Of a stretch of 64,000 nt of DNA, positions 63,741 to 64,000 are shown in pieces. How positions within the stretch are numbered: position 1 is the stretch's first letter; the number at the start of each line of letters is the position of its first letter. The notes below the pieces were generated by a model. The model ran no database searches and had not been told where the DNA came from. It saw only the letters and a list, made by a program, of their open reading frames with translations. Location: NCBI RefSeq assembly GCF_002858865.1, contig NZ_PJRR01000013.1, positions 62,001-126,000 on the forward strand, read 5' to 3'. The DNA is from Caulobacter vibrioides (lineage in GTDB: Bacteria > Pseudomonadota > Alphaproteobacteria > Caulobacterales > Caulobacteraceae). The translations under genes were made by a program, and so were the position numbers.

Positions 63741-64000
63741 ATGTTCGTCAAGATGCTCACGGCCATGGCCGGAGACTCGTTCTCGTATGACCACGGCGCT
63801 GTGGTCGAGGTTTCGGCCAAGTACGGCAAGGCGTGGATCGCCGCCGGCCTCGCCGAGGAGACCCGCCCCACCGATGTGCTGGAGGCCGAGGTCGACAAGC
63901 AAGCGGGCGTCGCGAAAGAGGCGGTCGCCAAGTTCAAGGTCGCCGAGCGCGATCTGGCCATCCACAAGGCCGATCTCGCCACCGCTCGACAGCAGATCGA
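63741..64000 (+). CDS. hypothetical phage structural-region protein, 5' part
   Basis: An open frame from ATG 63741 to the window edge (86 codons so far). It begins MFVKMLTAMAGDSFSYDHG and becomes a helical, Ala/Lys/Glu-rich stretch suggesting a coiled coil. Proteins of this kind commonly follow the capsid gene and precede head-tail connectors. Not recognised; 3' end lies outside. Confidence 0.7.
   Translation, partial: MFVKMLTAMAGDSFSYDHGAVVEVSAKYGKAWIAAGLAEETRPTDVLEAEVDKQAGVAKEAVAKFKVAERDLAIHKADLATARQQI

Larger units (their letters stand above)
44672..64000. mobile_element. prophage, left part (HK97-type head, siphovirus-like), continues past the window
   Basis: It starts at the tRNA 3' fragment and holds integrase, excisionase-like gene, CI-like and Cro-like regulators, primase, helicase, terminase, portal, protease and capsid genes in the usual temperate phage order. 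No disabling stop or frameshift is seen in these genes. Tail, lysis and the right end lie beyond 64000. Host-like GC content suggests a phage long adapted to this group. Confidence 0.95.

Noticed and set aside
44672..64000. CRISPR array in the accessory region
   Set aside because: The only short repeats (GAACAGT) are 7-10 bp with 9-10 bp spacing, far from CRISPR repeat-spacer dimensions, and no cas genes are present.

Overview
The window is high-GC alphaproteobacterial DNA, most likely Caulobacter or a close relative. Supporting signs are the rnd-lptC-lptA-lptB-rpoN...hpf-ptsN gene order, a TIGR02300/FYDLN-acid protein, an Hsp20-DUF1150 pair, an NDUFA9-type protein, a GapR-type (DUF2312) protein and dispersed alphaproteobacterial repeat elements. 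No database search was run; all identifications rest on motifs and family knowledge.

Positions 1 to about 44,670 are ordinary chromosome. The layout is: the end of a GAF/Fis regulator, an 18-bp palindrome, acetaldehyde dehydrogenase and acetyl-CoA synthetase (acetaldehyde to acetate to acetyl-CoA); small envelope and redox genes and a large M16 peptidase; the minus-strand block mscL, ihfB, rpsA, cmk, aroA; a TTG-start acidic zinc-ribbon protein, tRNA-Ala(GGC), Hsp20 and DUF1150; the minus-strand LPS-transport and nitrogen-PTS block (rnd, lptC, lptA, lptB, rpoN, exoD, hpf, ptsN); tRNA-Leu(CAG); an NDUFA9-like protein; uppP; gltD-gltB; a thioesterase; an orphan ATP-dependent DNA ligase; a sugar-nucleotide group (DegT/DnrJ aminotransferase, transaldolase, rfbD-like, gmhB-like, AGE isomerase, manC); nadE; and tkt.

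From about 44,672 to the right edge lies the left part of a prophage. It begins with a 23-nt copy of the 3' end of a tRNA (probable attL) followed by a P4-type tyrosine integrase. Next comes a minus-strand block: a cargo gene of unknown function, an excisionase-like HTH protein, a ParB-like protein with an extra N-terminal winged helix, two tiny overlapping membrane proteins missed by ordinary ORF calling, a GapR homologue, three small unknown proteins, and a CI-like S24 repressor. Between the repressor and the early block are strong inverted-repeat operators around a TTGACA promoter. Rightward are a Cro-like gene, small early genes, a Prim-Pol primase, an SF3 helicase, a cluster of GAACAGT repeats with a hairpin (probable replication origin), an unknown protein, an HNH endonuclease, and the HK97-type head module (small and large terminase, portal, ClpP-like protease, major capsid). 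The prophage runs off the window before its tail and lysis genes.

The most unusual part is the leftward early operon, where a GapR-type nucleoid protein and a ParB-type CTPase-fold protein without a ParA sit in one tightly overlapping unit under strong operators. This suggests a phage module acting on chromosome or replicon topology and segregation.
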